Source of the DNA: a bacterium | GTDB taxonomy: Bacteria; Bacillota; Sulfobacillia; UBA995 | Direction of reading: 5' to 3' | Assembly (NCBI GenBank): GCA_031082145.1 | Contig: JAVHLP010000004.1 | Location: 1-64,000 of the forward strand | Length of the DNA stretch: 64,000 nucleotides | Shown: positions 8,235-17,570 of the stretch, piece by piece | Layout of the letters: the number at the start of each line of letters is the position of its first letter | Numbering within the stretch: position 1 is the first letter of the stretch | The notes under the pieces: model-generated | Seen by the model: the letters and a program-made list of their open reading frames with translations, nothing else | The model's database searches: none | Told to the model about the DNA's origin: nothing | Translations under genes and position numbers: made by a program

Positions 8235-8858
8235 ATGACCGGGCCAACTCTTTACCTGGTGCGCCACGGGCTGACGGAATGGAACCGCCAAGGCCGGTAC
8301 CAGGGGCACAAGGACATACCCCTGGATGCTGTGGGACGGCAACAGGCCCGATCGGTTGCCCGTGCATTGGCCGGGGTCCAGTTGGAAGCCATCTACGCCA
8401 GCGACCTCCTCCGGGCCCGGCAGACGGCGGAGCCTCTGGCCCTCGAGCATGGGCTGAAGGTCGCCTGCCTACCCGGGCTCCGCGAGATGCACTTCGGTGA
8501 CTGGGAGGGCCTGACCCGGGACGAGGTGCACGAACTCTACCCCGAGGTCGTCCGGACCTGGTACAGCGACCGCGCCCGGGCGGGCGTGCCGGGTGGCGAG
8601 ACGGTGGCCGTCTTCGCCGAACGAGTGCTGGCCGCCTTCGAGGTCGTAGTCGGCCGCCACCCCCGGGGGTCGGTGGCGGTGATCTCGCACGGTGGCTCAC
8701 TGCGGGTCTACCTGTGTTCCGTCTTGGGGATGGATCTCTCCCGCCTGTGGACTGTCCAACAGGACTCGGCCTGTATCAGCGTTGTCGACTACGAGCCCGC
8801 CGGCCCCCGGCTCCTCCGGCTGAACTGCACCGAGCACCTGCGCGAGGCAGGGGCGTGA
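8235..8858 (+). CDS. histidine phosphatase family protein
   Basis: A 207-residue cytoplasmic phosphatase of the phosphoglycerate-mutase superfamily. The RHG motif (LVRHGLTEWN, residues 8-17) carries the phospho-accepting histidine, and the second catalytic histidine is in ISHGGSLR. A central REMHFGDWEG supplies the acidic residue. This arrangement is shared by CobC-type alpha-ribazole phosphatases and broad-specificity PhoE enzymes; no cobalamin genes are nearby, so the substrate is open. Its TGA stop overlaps the GTG start of the next gene. Confidence 0.88.
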   Translation: MTGPTLYLVRHGLTEWNRQGRYQGHKDIPLDAVGRQQARSVARALAGVQLEAIYASDLLRARQTAEPLALEHGLKVACLPGLREMHFGDWEGLTRDEVHELYPEVVRTWYSDRARAGVPGGETVAVFAERVLAAFEVVVGRHPRGSVAVISHGGSLRVYLCSVLGMDLSRLWTVQQDSACISVVDYEPAGPRLLRLNCTEHLREAGA

Positions 8859-9964
8859 GCGGCGAGACGCTGAGCGCTGTCGAAGGCGCCCGGCTGGCCC
8901 TGGCCGCCCAGCACCTGCTCGAGCCCGCACCTCCCGGCCCGGTGGCCGGCCTGGCGGGGCACCTGGCCGGGATCCAGGCCCAGCTGATGACCTCGCCGGG
9001 CCTGGCCGCCTTTCACCGCTTGCGGGGCTATGTCCCGGGGAGCCTGGAGCGGGAACTTGAACCGGGGGGTTCCCTGGCCCGGGTGTGGTGCATGCGGGGG
9101 ACCCTGCACGTGGTCCCCTCCTTCGAGGCGGGCCTCTTTCTCTGTGCCACCGCTCCGGCCTGGTTCGAGCGCTGGGGCCGCCACATGGAGCGGTTGCAGG
9201 ACACCTTCCAGGACCGGGAGCCACTGCGGCGGGTGGTCTTGGCGGCCCTGGAGGAGGGGCCCCGCGACCGTGTGCAACTGGCGACGGCCCTCGAAGCGCT
9301 CGGACGCCGAGTCCCGCTTTACGCCATTCTCAAGGAGCTGAACTACCTGGGACTGGTGGTCCCGGTGGGGGCCGGCCTCCGCCCCCGCTACGACCTGGCC
9401 ACCCGGGTCCTGCCGCATGCCGGGCCGGTGGCCCGGAAACCCGGGGACCCCGGCGCCCGGGCCGCCCGGGACGAACTCCTGCGGCGTTACTTCCGAGCCT
9501 ACGGACCGGCGACACTGGCCGACTTCGCCTGGTGGTCCGGCCTGACCGTGGCCGAGGCCCGGGATAGCCTGGACCGGGCCGGCGAGGGGCTGCAGGCGGT
9601 GAGGCTCGCCGGACAGCGGGCCCCCGCTTACCTGTACCCCCGGACCGCCCCGGCCGGGGAGCTGCCGACGGCCCTGCTGGGGCCCTTCGAACCGCTGATC
9701 CTCGGCTACCGCGACCGCTCGCGCTTTCTCGATCCGGCCAACCGCAAGCTGGTGGTGGGGCCTACCGGCATGGTGGCGGCGGTGGTATTGCACCGGGGGA
9801 GGATTGTGGCCACCTGGAAGACCTGCCGCCGTTCGGACGGCCTGGAGGTTACGGTGACGCCATTCGCCCATCCGGACGGCGGAGCCCGAGCCACTACCGC
9901 CAGCGCCGCCCGGCGACTGCAGGATTACTACGGGATCCCCTTGCGGGAGGTCAGGTGGGTTTGA
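8855..9964 (+). CDS. winged-helix DNA-binding family protein (HTH_42/YcaQ-like)
   Basis: A 369-residue protein recognised as the winged-helix HTH_42 family, which includes the DNA glycosylase-like YcaQ/AlkX proteins. Supporting segments are the N-terminal AGHLAGIQAQLMTSP, the ARVWCMRGTLHVV block near residues 67-80, and the C-terminal LLGPFEPLILGYRDRSRFL. It may remove damaged bases or cross-links, but the family is diverse. GTG at 8855 overlaps the previous stop (GTGA), implying translational coupling with the phosphatase gene. Its 3' end overlaps the convergent ybaK-like gene by 14 bases. Confidence 0.75.
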   Translation: MSGETLSAVEGARLALAAQHLLEPAPPGPVAGLAGHLAGIQAQLMTSPGLAAFHRLRGYVPGSLERELEPGGSLARVWCMRGTLHVVPSFEAGLFLCATAPAWFERWGRHMERLQDTFQDREPLRRVVLAALEEGPRDRVQLATALEALGRRVPLYAILKELNYLGLVVPVGAGLRPRYDLATRVLPHAGPVARKPGDPGARAARDELLRRYFRAYGPATLADFAWWSGLTVAEARDSLDRAGEGLQAVRLAGQRAPAYLYPRTAPAGELPTALLGPFEPLILGYRDRSRFLDPANRKLVVGPTGMVAAVVLHRGRIVATWKTCRRSDGLEVTVTPFAHPDGGARATTASAARRLQDYYGIPLREVRWV

Positions 9965-10442
9965 GGTCGCAGACGGAACAGGGGCGGCCGCCGGTGACCC
10001 GGGCCAACTCCTCCGGAGTCAGCGAGACGGCCGAGCGCGCCGAACCGGCCGCCGGGTAGACCACGGGGTAGCGGGTCAAGCTCTGGTCCAGCAAGACCGG
10101 CACCGTCACCCCGAACGGGCACACGCCGCCGGGGGAGAATCCGGTCTGCCGGAGCGTCTCCTCCGGGCCGGCCAGACGCACCTTGCCGGTCCACCCCAGT
10201 TCCGCCTTGAGCTTGCTCTGGTTGACGCGGGCGTCACCCGCCGCCACCACCAGGGCCGCCCCCTGGTTGCCCAAAAAACAGAGAGTCTTGGCGATCTGGC
10301 CCGCCTCCACCCCCAGGGCGGCGGCGGCTTCGGGGACGGTGGCGGTGTCCACCGGCAGTTCTCGCACCCGGCAGGCCAGGCCGTGCGGGGCCAGTTGCTC
10401 GCGGACCCGCTCGACCACCGGGTCTACCCGCGGCCGGTCCAT
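9951..10442 (-). CDS. ybaK: YbaK/EbsC family aminoacyl-tRNA deacylase
   Basis: A 163-residue single-domain protein of the YbaK/ProX editing family, which hydrolyses mischarged tRNA (for example Cys-tRNAPro or Ala-tRNAPro). Family landmarks are AKTLCFLGNQGAALVVAAGD, with the conserved lysine, and the GFSPGGVCPFG segment near residue 105. It starts at ATG 10442, and the upstream small membrane-protein gene overlaps it by 19 bases, so the two are probably co-transcribed. The exact tRNA specificity cannot be read from the sequence. Confidence 0.88.
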   Translation of the reverse strand: MDRPRVDPVVERVREQLAPHGLACRVRELPVDTATVPEAAAALGVEAGQIAKTLCFLGNQGAALVVAAGDARVNQSKLKAELGWTGKVRLAGPEETLRQTGFSPGGVCPFGVTVPVLLDQSLTRYPVVYPAAGSARSAVSLTPEELARVTGGRPCSVCDLKPT

Positions 10443-10660
10443 GCCTCATGCTCCGCCCAGGCGAGGTAGGCGACCCCCGCTGCCAGCGCCAGCAGGCTCA
10501 GGGTGACCAAGGGGGCGCCGACATACTGGAGCAGGGACTCGAACAGCTCCCTGCTCCAACTGCTGACCCCTGATCCCCAGATGGCTGCGGCGAGGTAGCG
10601 GGCAGCGTACAGCAGGGCGGCAATGGCACAGAAAGCGACTCCGGTTGCTCTCCTGGACAA
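10424..10660 (-). CDS. small two-helix membrane protein, unknown
   Basis: A 78-residue hypothetical protein. TTG 10660 follows GAGGAGGAG by four bases and gives MSRRATGVAFCAIAALLYA. Two transmembrane helices are visible: residues about 6-28 and about 48-68 (PLVTLSLLALAAGVAYLAW). The end overlaps ybaK. The frame extends further upstream without stops, but that part is compositionally unlike a protein and contains the promoter of the divergent ABC operon. I do not recognise a family. Confidence 0.55.
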   Translation of the reverse strand: MSRRATGVAFCAIAALLYAARYLAAAIWGSGVSSWSRELFESLLQYVGAPLVTLSLLALAAGVAYLAWAEHEAWTGRG

Positions 10661-10766
10661 TGGTCTCCTCCTCACCGGTGCTCCCACCAGCCTTCTGGCC
10701 GGGAACGCGCCAATCCTGCCGCCAGGGCGCGGCGAGAGTGATCGAGGCTCGGAAATGCCGGTTGCG

Positions 10767-10787
10767 GCAGCCGCTTCAGGCGGCTGC
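10767..10787. repeat. 8-bp inverted repeat upstream of ABC operon
   Basis: GCAGCCGC and GCGGCTGC around a TTCAG loop, ending nine bases before the -35 box of the ABC-transporter promoter. It could be an operator for a dimeric regulator or a GC-rich transcript end. No T-tract follows. Confidence 0.45.
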
Positions 10788-10795
10788 GGGAGGCG

Positions 10796-10824
10796 TTGGA
10801 TCGAGCTGGGTGCTGTGGTAGAAT
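10796..10824 (+). promoter_or_regulatory. sigma-A promoter of the NatAB-like operon
   Basis: TTGGAT (10796-10801), an exact 17-base spacer and TAGAAT (10819-10824). It lies 26 bases before the probable start codon of the ATPase gene and just after an inverted repeat. Confidence 0.65.
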
Positions 10825-10850
10825 AGAGCCGGTACAGAGGGGTGGAGCGC

Positions 10851-11768
10851 GTGGACGAGATTCTGGCCGTCTCTGGACTGGTCAAGTCCTATGGCGGCAA
10901 GAGGGCGGTCGACGACCTCTCGTTTGTGGTCCGGAGAGGCGAGGTCATGGGCTTGCTGGGCCCAAACGGGGCCGGCAAGACCACGGCCATACGTATCATC
11001 ATGGGGATTCTGGCCGCCGACAAGGGACGGGTGACCTTCTGCTTCAGCGGCAACACCACGGCCATGGACAAGAGCAGGATAGGCTACCTCCCCGAAGAGC
11101 GGGGACTCTACGACGACGCCAGGGTTCTGGACACGCTGATGTACCTCGGGTCACTGAAGGGCATGCCACGGGCCGTTGCCCGGCGGGCGGCCATGGAGTG
11201 GCTGGAACGGCTGGAACTGGTGGACTATGCCGGGCAGAAGATGGAGAAGCTATCCAAGGGCATGCAGCAGAAGGTTCAGTTCGTCGCCGCCATCCTCCAC
11301 CGGCCCGAGTTGATCATGCTGGATGAGCCGTTCTCGGGACTGGACCCCATAAACCAGGATCTCTTCAAGGGCATAGTACGTGAGCTTCAGGACGAGGGAC
11401 TATCCGTCCTGCTGTCGGCTCACCAGATGAACATGGTGGAGGAGCTCTGCGATTCGATCTTCCTCATTGGCCGGGGCAGGCAAGTCCTGTACGGGAGCCT
11501 GCAGAGCATCAAGGATGGATACCGGGAGCATCTGGTAGATCTCCGTTACCCCCGGGGCGAAGACCCTTCCTTCCTTCGGCTGGTAAGAGGAGCAAGGGTG
11601 ATCGGGGAAGAGCCCGGGCATATCACGCTCGGCTACTCGGGCGGCTCGATAAACGGCCTTCTCGGGGACATCTCCGGTGGCCTGACCATCCTCGAGGTGA
11701 CGGTGAGGAAACCGCCGCTCCACGACATCTTCGTTGATGCCGTACAGGAACGAGGTGAAGAGGCTTGA
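10851..11768 (+). CDS. ABC exporter ATP-binding protein (NatA-like)
   Basis: About 305 residues. Walker A is GPNGAGKTT near residue 39; the signature is LSKGMQQK (a common NatA-type variant of LSGGQ); Walker B is LIMLDEPFSGLDP; the switch histidine is in LSAHQMN. The C-terminal extension of about 90 residues is typical of exporters of the NatA/YhaQ group. It pairs with the following permease, and the stop/start overlap (TTGA) points to a two-gene operon. GTG 10851 has better spacing to AGAGGGG than GTG 10842. The exported substrate is unknown (Na+ or a toxic peptide are options for the family). Confidence 0.9.
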   Translation: MDEILAVSGLVKSYGGKRAVDDLSFVVRRGEVMGLLGPNGAGKTTAIRIIMGILAADKGRVTFCFSGNTTAMDKSRIGYLPEERGLYDDARVLDTLMYLGSLKGMPRAVARRAAMEWLERLELVDYAGQKMEKLSKGMQQKVQFVAAILHRPELIMLDEPFSGLDPINQDLFKGIVRELQDEGLSVLLSAHQMNMVEELCDSIFLIGRGRQVLYGSLQSIKDGYREHLVDLRYPRGEDPSFLRLVRGARVIGEEPGHITLGYSGGSINGLLGDISGGLTILEVTVRKPPLHDIFVDAVQERGEEA

Positions 11769-12979
11769 AGAACGGGAACCCCGCCAGTGTGCTCAAGGTC
11801 GCCCGATGGGAGTTCCTGAAGGGCGTCCGCAGCCCCCTCTTCCTGGTGATGACGGTGTTTATTCCCCTGATCATGGGGGCCCTGGTCGGCGGCATGGGGG
11901 TCATCGAACGGATGAGCCGGGAGGAGCGACTGCACATCGCCATCACCGACGAGACGGGGGCCCTGCACTCGTACCTGGTAGCCCAGTTGGCGGGATCGCC
12001 GGTGACGGTTACCCGCTTCAAAGGCCCGGCTGCCGAACTGGAGCAGGCCTTGGCGCGGGGGGAGTTCGACGGTCATCTCCACTATGACCGCCGGCAACTC
12101 GAGGCGGGGATCATATCCCTGCTCACCCGCGATCCCCGGAGCGTTAGCCTGGGGCAGTTGGAACGGTATCTCCTCCGGTCCCTCACCCTGTTCCGCCTCC
12201 ATGAACTGGGTCTGGACGGTGAGCAAGTCGTGGCTGCCACCACCCCGGTCCGGATTGAGGTCCGTTCCCTGTCGGGAGAACAGCCCCCCCCGGCCGCTCT
12301 GGTGGCACCCATGATCGTCGTGATGGTGCTGGTTCTGGCCGTCGTCATGTCTGGGCAGGTCCTCATGTACGGGGTGATCAAGGAGAAGCGTAACCGCATC
12401 GTCGAGATCCTACTGTCGTCTATCTCTTCGCTGGAGTTACTGGTAGGTAAGATTATCGGTTTCGGCCTGTTGAGCCTGGTGCAGATCGCCGTCTGGACTG
12501 CGGCCGGGCTGGCCGTGGCCAGCCGGTTCGTCGATCTCGGCCAACTGGGCTTAACCGCCCGCGAAGTAGTCCCCTCCCTGGTCTTCTTCGTCTTCGGATA
12601 CCTCCTGTTCGCCTCGCTGTTCGCCGCGGTGGGGGCGACCATGAAGGAGGCCGAAGGCGGCAGCCAGGCCCAGGGCATGGTGATCATGGTGCCCATGATC
12701 CCCTTGTTCGCCGCCGGGGCTATAACCATGTCCCCCAATGCTTTGTGGGTTCGGGTGATGAGCCACATTCCGCCGTTCATCCCGGTCACCGTCCTGATCC
12801 GGTTGGCCAGTACCCAAGTCCCTCCCGCCGAACTGGTCAGCGCCCTCGCCGTGCTCGTCCTGTCGGTGGGGGGCTTCATCTACCTGGGAGCCCGGGTCTT
12901 CGAGGGCGGCATCCTCCGCTATGACCGGGCCCTCAACCTCAGGGATCTCGGGGCCATCCTCGGGCGTAGGAACCAGTAG
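11765..12979 (+). CDS. ABC exporter permease (NatB/YhaP-like)
   Basis: A 404-residue membrane subunit. One N-terminal helix (PLFLVMTVFIPLIMGALVGG) is followed by an extracytoplasmic domain of about 150 residues, then five or six helices. The motif IKEKRNRIVEILLSS near residue 210 is characteristic of NatB/ABC-2 type permeases. The TTG start overlaps the stop of the ATPase gene. Together they form a two-component exporter with no accessory genes. Confidence 0.88.
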   Translation: MKNGNPASVLKVARWEFLKGVRSPLFLVMTVFIPLIMGALVGGMGVIERMSREERLHIAITDETGALHSYLVAQLAGSPVTVTRFKGPAAELEQALARGEFDGHLHYDRRQLEAGIISLLTRDPRSVSLGQLERYLLRSLTLFRLHELGLDGEQVVAATTPVRIEVRSLSGEQPPPAALVAPMIVVMVLVLAVVMSGQVLMYGVIKEKRNRIVEILLSSISSLELLVGKIIGFGLLSLVQIAVWTAAGLAVASRFVDLGQLGLTAREVVPSLVFFVFGYLLFASLFAAVGATMKEAEGGSQAQGMVIMVPMIPLFAAGAITMSPNALWVRVMSHIPPFIPVTVLIRLASTQVPPAELVSALAVLVLSVGGFIYLGARVFEGGILRYDRALNLRDLGAILGRRNQ

Positions 12980-13188
12980 GGCGGGCAGGCTGCCGGCGGT
13001 GTTGCCGACGGCGGCCGGTCAGCCCAGTTTCCTCCTGTTCTCGCTCGCCGGTCATCCTCCCGCCAGGCCCGGTGCGATCCGGCTGCGAATGGCCTGCCGC
13101 TCGGAGGAGTGCCCCGGCCGCGTGGAGAAGCGTTCCCGGGCCACACACGGGATCGGAATGGGGGTGGTGGACCGTCGAGACTTCTGAG

Positions 13189-14247
13189 TTGCGCGTCGTG
13201 GGGCTGGAAGGCACGGCCCGGGAGCGGGGCCGGTGTCATGGTGAGACCCTGAGGGGGCCCATCGCCGAGCTGGTGACGGAACTGGGAGAGTTCGTGGGCC
13301 CGCTGGTGGGGACGGACATTCATACCCTCAGCCGCCGCGTACTGGCCGAGACCGGTTTCGCCGCCGCCGCCCAGCGCTGGACGCCGGAACTGCTGGAGGA
13401 GATCGGTGGGATCGCGGAGGGCTCCGGGATCCCCCGGGATACCATTCTGGCCCTGCAGTTCCTCGAGGAGATGAGCTGGTTCATCCAGCGCCTGTTCGGG
13501 GCTCACCCGGACGGGCAGTGCACCGTTCTGGGTGCGTTCGACCAGGGGGATTATCCGGCCATCCTGGCCCAGAATGCGGACAACCCTGACTTCTTCAGCG
13601 GCCGCCAGACGCTGCTGCACGTCAAGCATTCCGGTTCACCTCGGGAAGCCTTCGTGCTGACCATCCCCGGGTTGATAGGGGCGTACGGTCTCAACAGCCG
13701 AGGTGTCGGGGTGGGCGTGAACGAGATGGTGCATTGTATGAACAAGTCCACCGAAGGGCTGGGAACCCAGTTCGTCGCCCGCGGCATCCTGGCGCGGTCC
13801 ACCGTGGAGGAAGCAATAGAATTTGTGCGGGCGGTGAAGCACGCAAGCGGCAACACCTTCACCATCGGCGGCCCCGGGCGGGTGACGGCCTACGAGTGCG
13901 GGCCGGGCAAGGTTGTCCCCTTCATCCCCGGCGAGGCCGCAACCGTCACCTATCACACCAACCACCCGCTGGCCAATGACGACCGTGCTCCCGGGGAACC
14001 GCCACCGGACCCCGGCTCCCACGCCAGGTTGGAGGCGCTGGAGCGAAGGCTAGGGCGGGCCCAGTGGCCGCTCACCGTGGAGGCGGCGAAGGACATTCTC
14101 AGCGGGCACGACTCCGAGGAGTACCCGGTGTGCCGCCATGATGTGACCCGCTTCTCCCTTGTCATGGAACTCTCGGCTCGGCCCGTGCTGCACGTGGCCA
14201 CCGGTCCCCCCTGCCGGAGTGAGTTCTGGACGTTCACTTTCCCTTGA
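13189..14247 (+). CDS. C45-type autoproteolytic acyltransferase/hydrolase
   Basis: About 352 residues similar to the acyl-CoA:6-aminopenicillanate acyltransferase-like (C45, Ntn-hydrolase) family. GTARERGRCHGE is typical of the N-terminal segment. The likely maturation site is GQC-TVLGAF, where the cysteine becomes the N-terminal nucleophile after self-cleavage, followed by AQNADNPDF. Bacterial members act on amides or peptides with unknown substrates. The start is uncertain: TTG 13189 is the first in-frame start next to conserved sequence but has a poor ribosome site; the frame is open back to 13072. Confidence 0.75.
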   Translation: MRVVGLEGTARERGRCHGETLRGPIAELVTELGEFVGPLVGTDIHTLSRRVLAETGFAAAAQRWTPELLEEIGGIAEGSGIPRDTILALQFLEEMSWFIQRLFGAHPDGQCTVLGAFDQGDYPAILAQNADNPDFFSGRQTLLHVKHSGSPREAFVLTIPGLIGAYGLNSRGVGVGVNEMVHCMNKSTEGLGTQFVARGILARSTVEEAIEFVRAVKHASGNTFTIGGPGRVTAYECGPGKVVPFIPGEAATVTYHTNHPLANDDRAPGEPPPDPGSHARLEALERRLGRAQWPLTVEAAKDILSGHDSEEYPVCRHDVTRFSLVMELSARPVLHVATGPPCRSEFWTFTFP

Positions 14248-14311
14248 GCCCAGGGGTCCTGTTAGCCGGTGGAGACTCTGCGGCAGCAAAGACCCGGGCA
14301 GGAGGAAGGCC

Positions 14312-16453
14312 GTGACCCCGCGACCCCTCATCCTGGACTGGTTCCCCGTCACCGAGCTGGGCATCGAGTGCCACCGGGAGAACAGCACCGGCCGCCACCC
14401 GCCCTTGAACCGGATGCACGTGTGGTGGGCCCGCCGCCCCCTGGTACTCAGCGCGGCGGCTGTGCTGGCCAGTCTCCTGCCGGCCGACGGGGGAGGGGAG
14501 TTCGAGTCCGCTGCGGCCTACCATGCCTGGTTTCTCCGCCTGTTGGGGATCACCGGCGATCCGGTGGCCGGCCAGGCCAGGTTGCGGGTGGCCGGGGTGC
14601 GGCGCCTCTCCGGCAATCCCTACGGGTACCCAAGGGCCTTCAGCAGGCGTCCCCAGGCGGCGGATTTGGAGTTGCTGGATCGCCTGCTCTCAGGGGCCTG
14701 GGGGCCGGACGGGGTGCTGGTGGCCGATCCCATGGCGGGCGGGGGGTCGATCCCCTTCGCCGCGCTCCGTTACGGCCTGGGCGCGCTGGCCAACGAACTC
14801 AACCCCGTGGCCGCCGTCATCCTCCGGGTTACCCTGGAGTACCCCGCGCGGTTCGGCCCGGGCCTGGCTGAGGACATCAATCACTGGGGCGGCGTGTGGG
14901 CGGAGAGGGTCCGGGAAAACCTGGAGAAGTTCTACCCCTCACCAGACGTTCACGGTTACCTGTGGGCGCGGACGGTGATCTGCCCATCGACCGGCCGGCA
15001 AGTGCCCTTGGCCCCCTCCTGGTGGCTCCGGCGCGGCGAGTACGCGGCCCGGCTCGAGGCGGGCGGCGGGTTCCGGGTGGTCAGGGGTGAGCCGGGGCCG
15101 CCGACGGTCCGGCGGGGCATTGGCCGTTCCCCCTGGACCGGCGAACCCATCGGGGGAGACCACATCAAGGCCGAGGCGGCCGCCGGCCGCATGGGGCAGC
15201 AGCTTTACGCCCTGGCTCTCAAGCGGGCGGGGCGGCTGTCCTTCCGGCCGCCCGCAGCGGCCGACCTGGCGGCGGTGGCCCGGGCCGAGGAAGAACTGGC
15301 CCGATGGCTCCCCACGGCCGAACGGGACGGCCTGGTGCCGGTAGAGGTCATCCCGCCGGGGCAGAAGACGGGGGAGCCCCTCCGTTATGGCATGACGGCC
15401 TGGAAGGACCTCTTCGCTCCCCGCCAACTGCTGGCCGCCACGCGGTCCCTGGCAATCCTGCGCGAGATGGCGGAAGAACTGGACGGAGAGCGCGGCCGGG
15501 CGGTGGTCACCTGCCTGGCGCTTGCCCTGGACAAGGCCGTCAGCTACAACTCCCGGCTGGCCCGCTGGCACAGCGGCCGGGGCGTGGTGGCGGGGGCCTT
15601 CGACCGGCATGACTTTAGCCTGAAGTGGAGCCACGCCGAGGTGGATGCGGCCCGGAAGCTCCTGCCCTGGGCGGTGGGCCAGGTGGCCGGGGCCTACCGG
15701 GAGCTCTCTTCGCTGCTGCCCGGGGAGCGGCGGCCCCTGATCAGCTGCGGGGACGCCGCTTCCCTGGCCGTCAAGGATGGCTCGGCTCACCTGGTCTGCG
15801 TGGACCCGCCCTACTACGACAACGTCATGTACTCCGAGCTCTCGGACTTCTTCTACGTCTGGCTCAAGCGCAGCCTGGGAGGAATCTGCCCCGACCTGTT
15901 CGGCGGGGAGTTGACCCCCAAGGGAGCCGAGGCGGTCGCCAACCCCGCCCGCTCAGGCTCCCGGCGGGTAGCGGGAGACGACTACCGCCAGAAGATGACC
16001 GCTTGTTTCCGGGAGATGCGGCGGCTGCTCCGACCGGACGGGCTGCTGACGGTCATGTTCACCCACAAGCGGGTTGAGGCCTGGGACACGTTGGCGGCGG
16101 CCCTCCTGGAGGCGGGCCTGGGGGTCCGGGCAGCCTGGCCGGTGCGCACCGAGAGCGCCCACAGCCTGCACCAGGCGGGCAAGCAGGCTGCCGGCTGCAC
16201 CGTCCTCTTGGTCTGCTCCCGGCGGGAGGGTGACGGCGGCGCCCGCTGGGAGGACATCCAGGAGGCGGTGCGGCGGGCCGCCCGGGAGGCGGCTGCCGGG
16301 GCATCCGGGCTGACCGGCGTGGACCGTGAGATCGCCACTTTCGGCCCCGCCCTGGCCGTCATCTCGGCCCACTGGCCGGTAACGGTGGCCGGGGGGCTGC
16401 TGTCCCCTGGCCAAGCCCTGGAGCTTGCCCGCGAGGCGGTGGGGGGATCTTAG
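14312..16453 (+). CDS. DUF1156-containing DNA methylase
   Basis: A 713-residue SAM-dependent DNA methyltransferase. The DUF1156 N-terminus is recognisable (PLNRMHVWWARRPL). A SAM-binding loop, DPMAGGGSIPFAALRYG, is near residue 138, and the catalytic DPPYYDNVMYSELSDFF is near residue 500. An alpha/beta C-terminal segment includes LLRPDGLLTVMFTHK. DUF1156 methylases often lie with DUF499 ATPases and DUF3780 in defence-like loci; none of those partners is adjacent. GTG 14312 follows AGGAGGAAGG closely, which fixes the start. It is probably an adenine-specific orphan methylase. Confidence 0.85.
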   Translation: MTPRPLILDWFPVTELGIECHRENSTGRHPPLNRMHVWWARRPLVLSAAAVLASLLPADGGGEFESAAAYHAWFLRLLGITGDPVAGQARLRVAGVRRLSGNPYGYPRAFSRRPQAADLELLDRLLSGAWGPDGVLVADPMAGGGSIPFAALRYGLGALANELNPVAAVILRVTLEYPARFGPGLAEDINHWGGVWAERVRENLEKFYPSPDVHGYLWARTVICPSTGRQVPLAPSWWLRRGEYAARLEAGGGFRVVRGEPGPPTVRRGIGRSPWTGEPIGGDHIKAEAAAGRMGQQLYALALKRAGRLSFRPPAAADLAAVARAEEELARWLPTAERDGLVPVEVIPPGQKTGEPLRYGMTAWKDLFAPRQLLAATRSLAILREMAEELDGERGRAVVTCLALALDKAVSYNSRLARWHSGRGVVAGAFDRHDFSLKWSHAEVDAARKLLPWAVGQVAGAYRELSSLLPGERRPLISCGDAASLAVKDGSAHLVCVDPPYYDNVMYSELSDFFYVWLKRSLGGICPDLFGGELTPKGAEAVANPARSGSRRVAGDDYRQKMTACFREMRRLLRPDGLLTVMFTHKRVEAWDTLAAALLEAGLGVRAAWPVRTESAHSLHQAGKQAAGCTVLLVCSRREGDGGARWEDIQEAVRRAAREAAAGASGLTGVDREIATFGPALAVISAHWPVTVAGGLLSPGQALELAREAVGGS

Positions 16454-16476
16454 CCTGCGGTCTTCGCCGGGCTGAG

Positions 16477-17361
16477 CTAAAGGCTCTTTGTTGCCCGGCG
16501 CACCAGGTAGCGGGCCAGGTGGTCGGCCACGTCCACCCCCGCCACCTTGTCGAACCTCTCGTAGTCAGGCCAGGCATTGAGCTCGAGCACGGTCAGACCG
16601 TCGGGCCCCTCCATCAGGTCGACCCCGGCGATGTCCAGCCCCAGGGCCCAGGTGGCCTCAACCGCCAGATCCCGCATGGGGTAGGTCGGTTCGCACCTCA
16701 CGGGCGTGGCCCCGGCAGCGACATTGGTCCGCCAACTCTGCCCGGTAGCAACCCGGTAGGTGGCACCCACCACCTCTCCGCCGATCACCAGGACCCGGAT
16801 GTCGCGGCCCGGGTTGGGAACATATCCCTGGACCAGGGCCGGTCGGCCTCGCTGGGCTAGCCGCCGCAACCAGGCGAGCAGGACCGAGCGGTTCCGGAAG
16901 CGGCGGATACCATGGCCCAGGGCTCCATTCCACGGCTTGACCACCACCCAGCCGACCATCGCGGCCGCCTGTTCTCGCAGTACGGGGGGGACGCCGCGGG
17001 AGAACAGCGTGGTGGGGTGGGGCAACCCGGCGGCGGTCAGCCGGGCTGCCGTGAGCGGCTTGACCTTCGCGGCGTACCAGGCGTCGGCGCGGTTGATCAC
17101 CTGGTAGCCGGCCCCCTCCATTGCCCGCACCGCGTCGAGATCGCGCTGGGAGCGCAGGTACAGGGCGTTGAGCACCAGGTCCGGCCTGAGGGCCGGGCCT
17201 CTGGGTCCCAGCAGCACCACCCGGCCGGACTGGATGCTCACCAGGGCTTGTCGCGGCGCCAGGACCACCGGGTCGACATGGCGATCACGTAGTCGCCGGA
17301 CGAGCTCGCGAGTCCGGTACTGCCGGAGTCGCGGATCGTGAGTTATGAGCAGGATCTGCAT
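16477..17361 (-). CDS. RimK-like ATP-grasp ligase
   Basis: A 294-residue ATP-grasp enzyme of the RimK/glutamate-ligase type. The ATP-binding lysine region is WVVVKPWNGALGHGIR near residue 140, and the metal-binding end is VLELNAWPDYERF near residue 262. Such enzymes ligate an amino acid to a peptide or cofactor carboxylate. Its neighbourhood, with spore-coat type glycosyltransferases on the same strand and further ATP-grasp genes at 46-48 kb, suggests a coat or small-molecule modification role. This is inference from context only. Confidence 0.8.
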   Translation of the reverse strand: MQILLITHDPRLRQYRTRELVRRLRDRHVDPVVLAPRQALVSIQSGRVVLLGPRGPALRPDLVLNALYLRSQRDLDAVRAMEGAGYQVINRADAWYAAKVKPLTAARLTAAGLPHPTTLFSRGVPPVLREQAAAMVGWVVVKPWNGALGHGIRRFRNRSVLLAWLRRLAQRGRPALVQGYVPNPGRDIRVLVIGGEVVGATYRVATGQSWRTNVAAGATPVRCEPTYPMRDLAVEATWALGLDIAGVDLMEGPDGLTVLELNAWPDYERFDKVAGVDVADHLARYLVRRATKSL

Positions 17362-17570
17362 GCGGCGCTCCCCAAGTCGAGGTAGACTTCTTGTTCACAG
17401 GCTATGCGGTGGTGGACGGCAAGAACTGGTACTGCTGTCATGGGAAGGAGAAAGGCCAGGTCTGGGAGGGAGTGCCCGGGCGGAGGGACTCCGGTCGTTG
17501 ACCCCCGTGCTCTCAGAGCGGTGCTGGACCAACAGCCCGGGCATCCTGATCGCGAGGGGAGGTTGGGCCG

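Noticed and set aside
12919-13629. 236-codon minus-strand frame after the exporter permease
   Set aside because: Lies antisense to the C45-type gene and has no motif or ribosome site.
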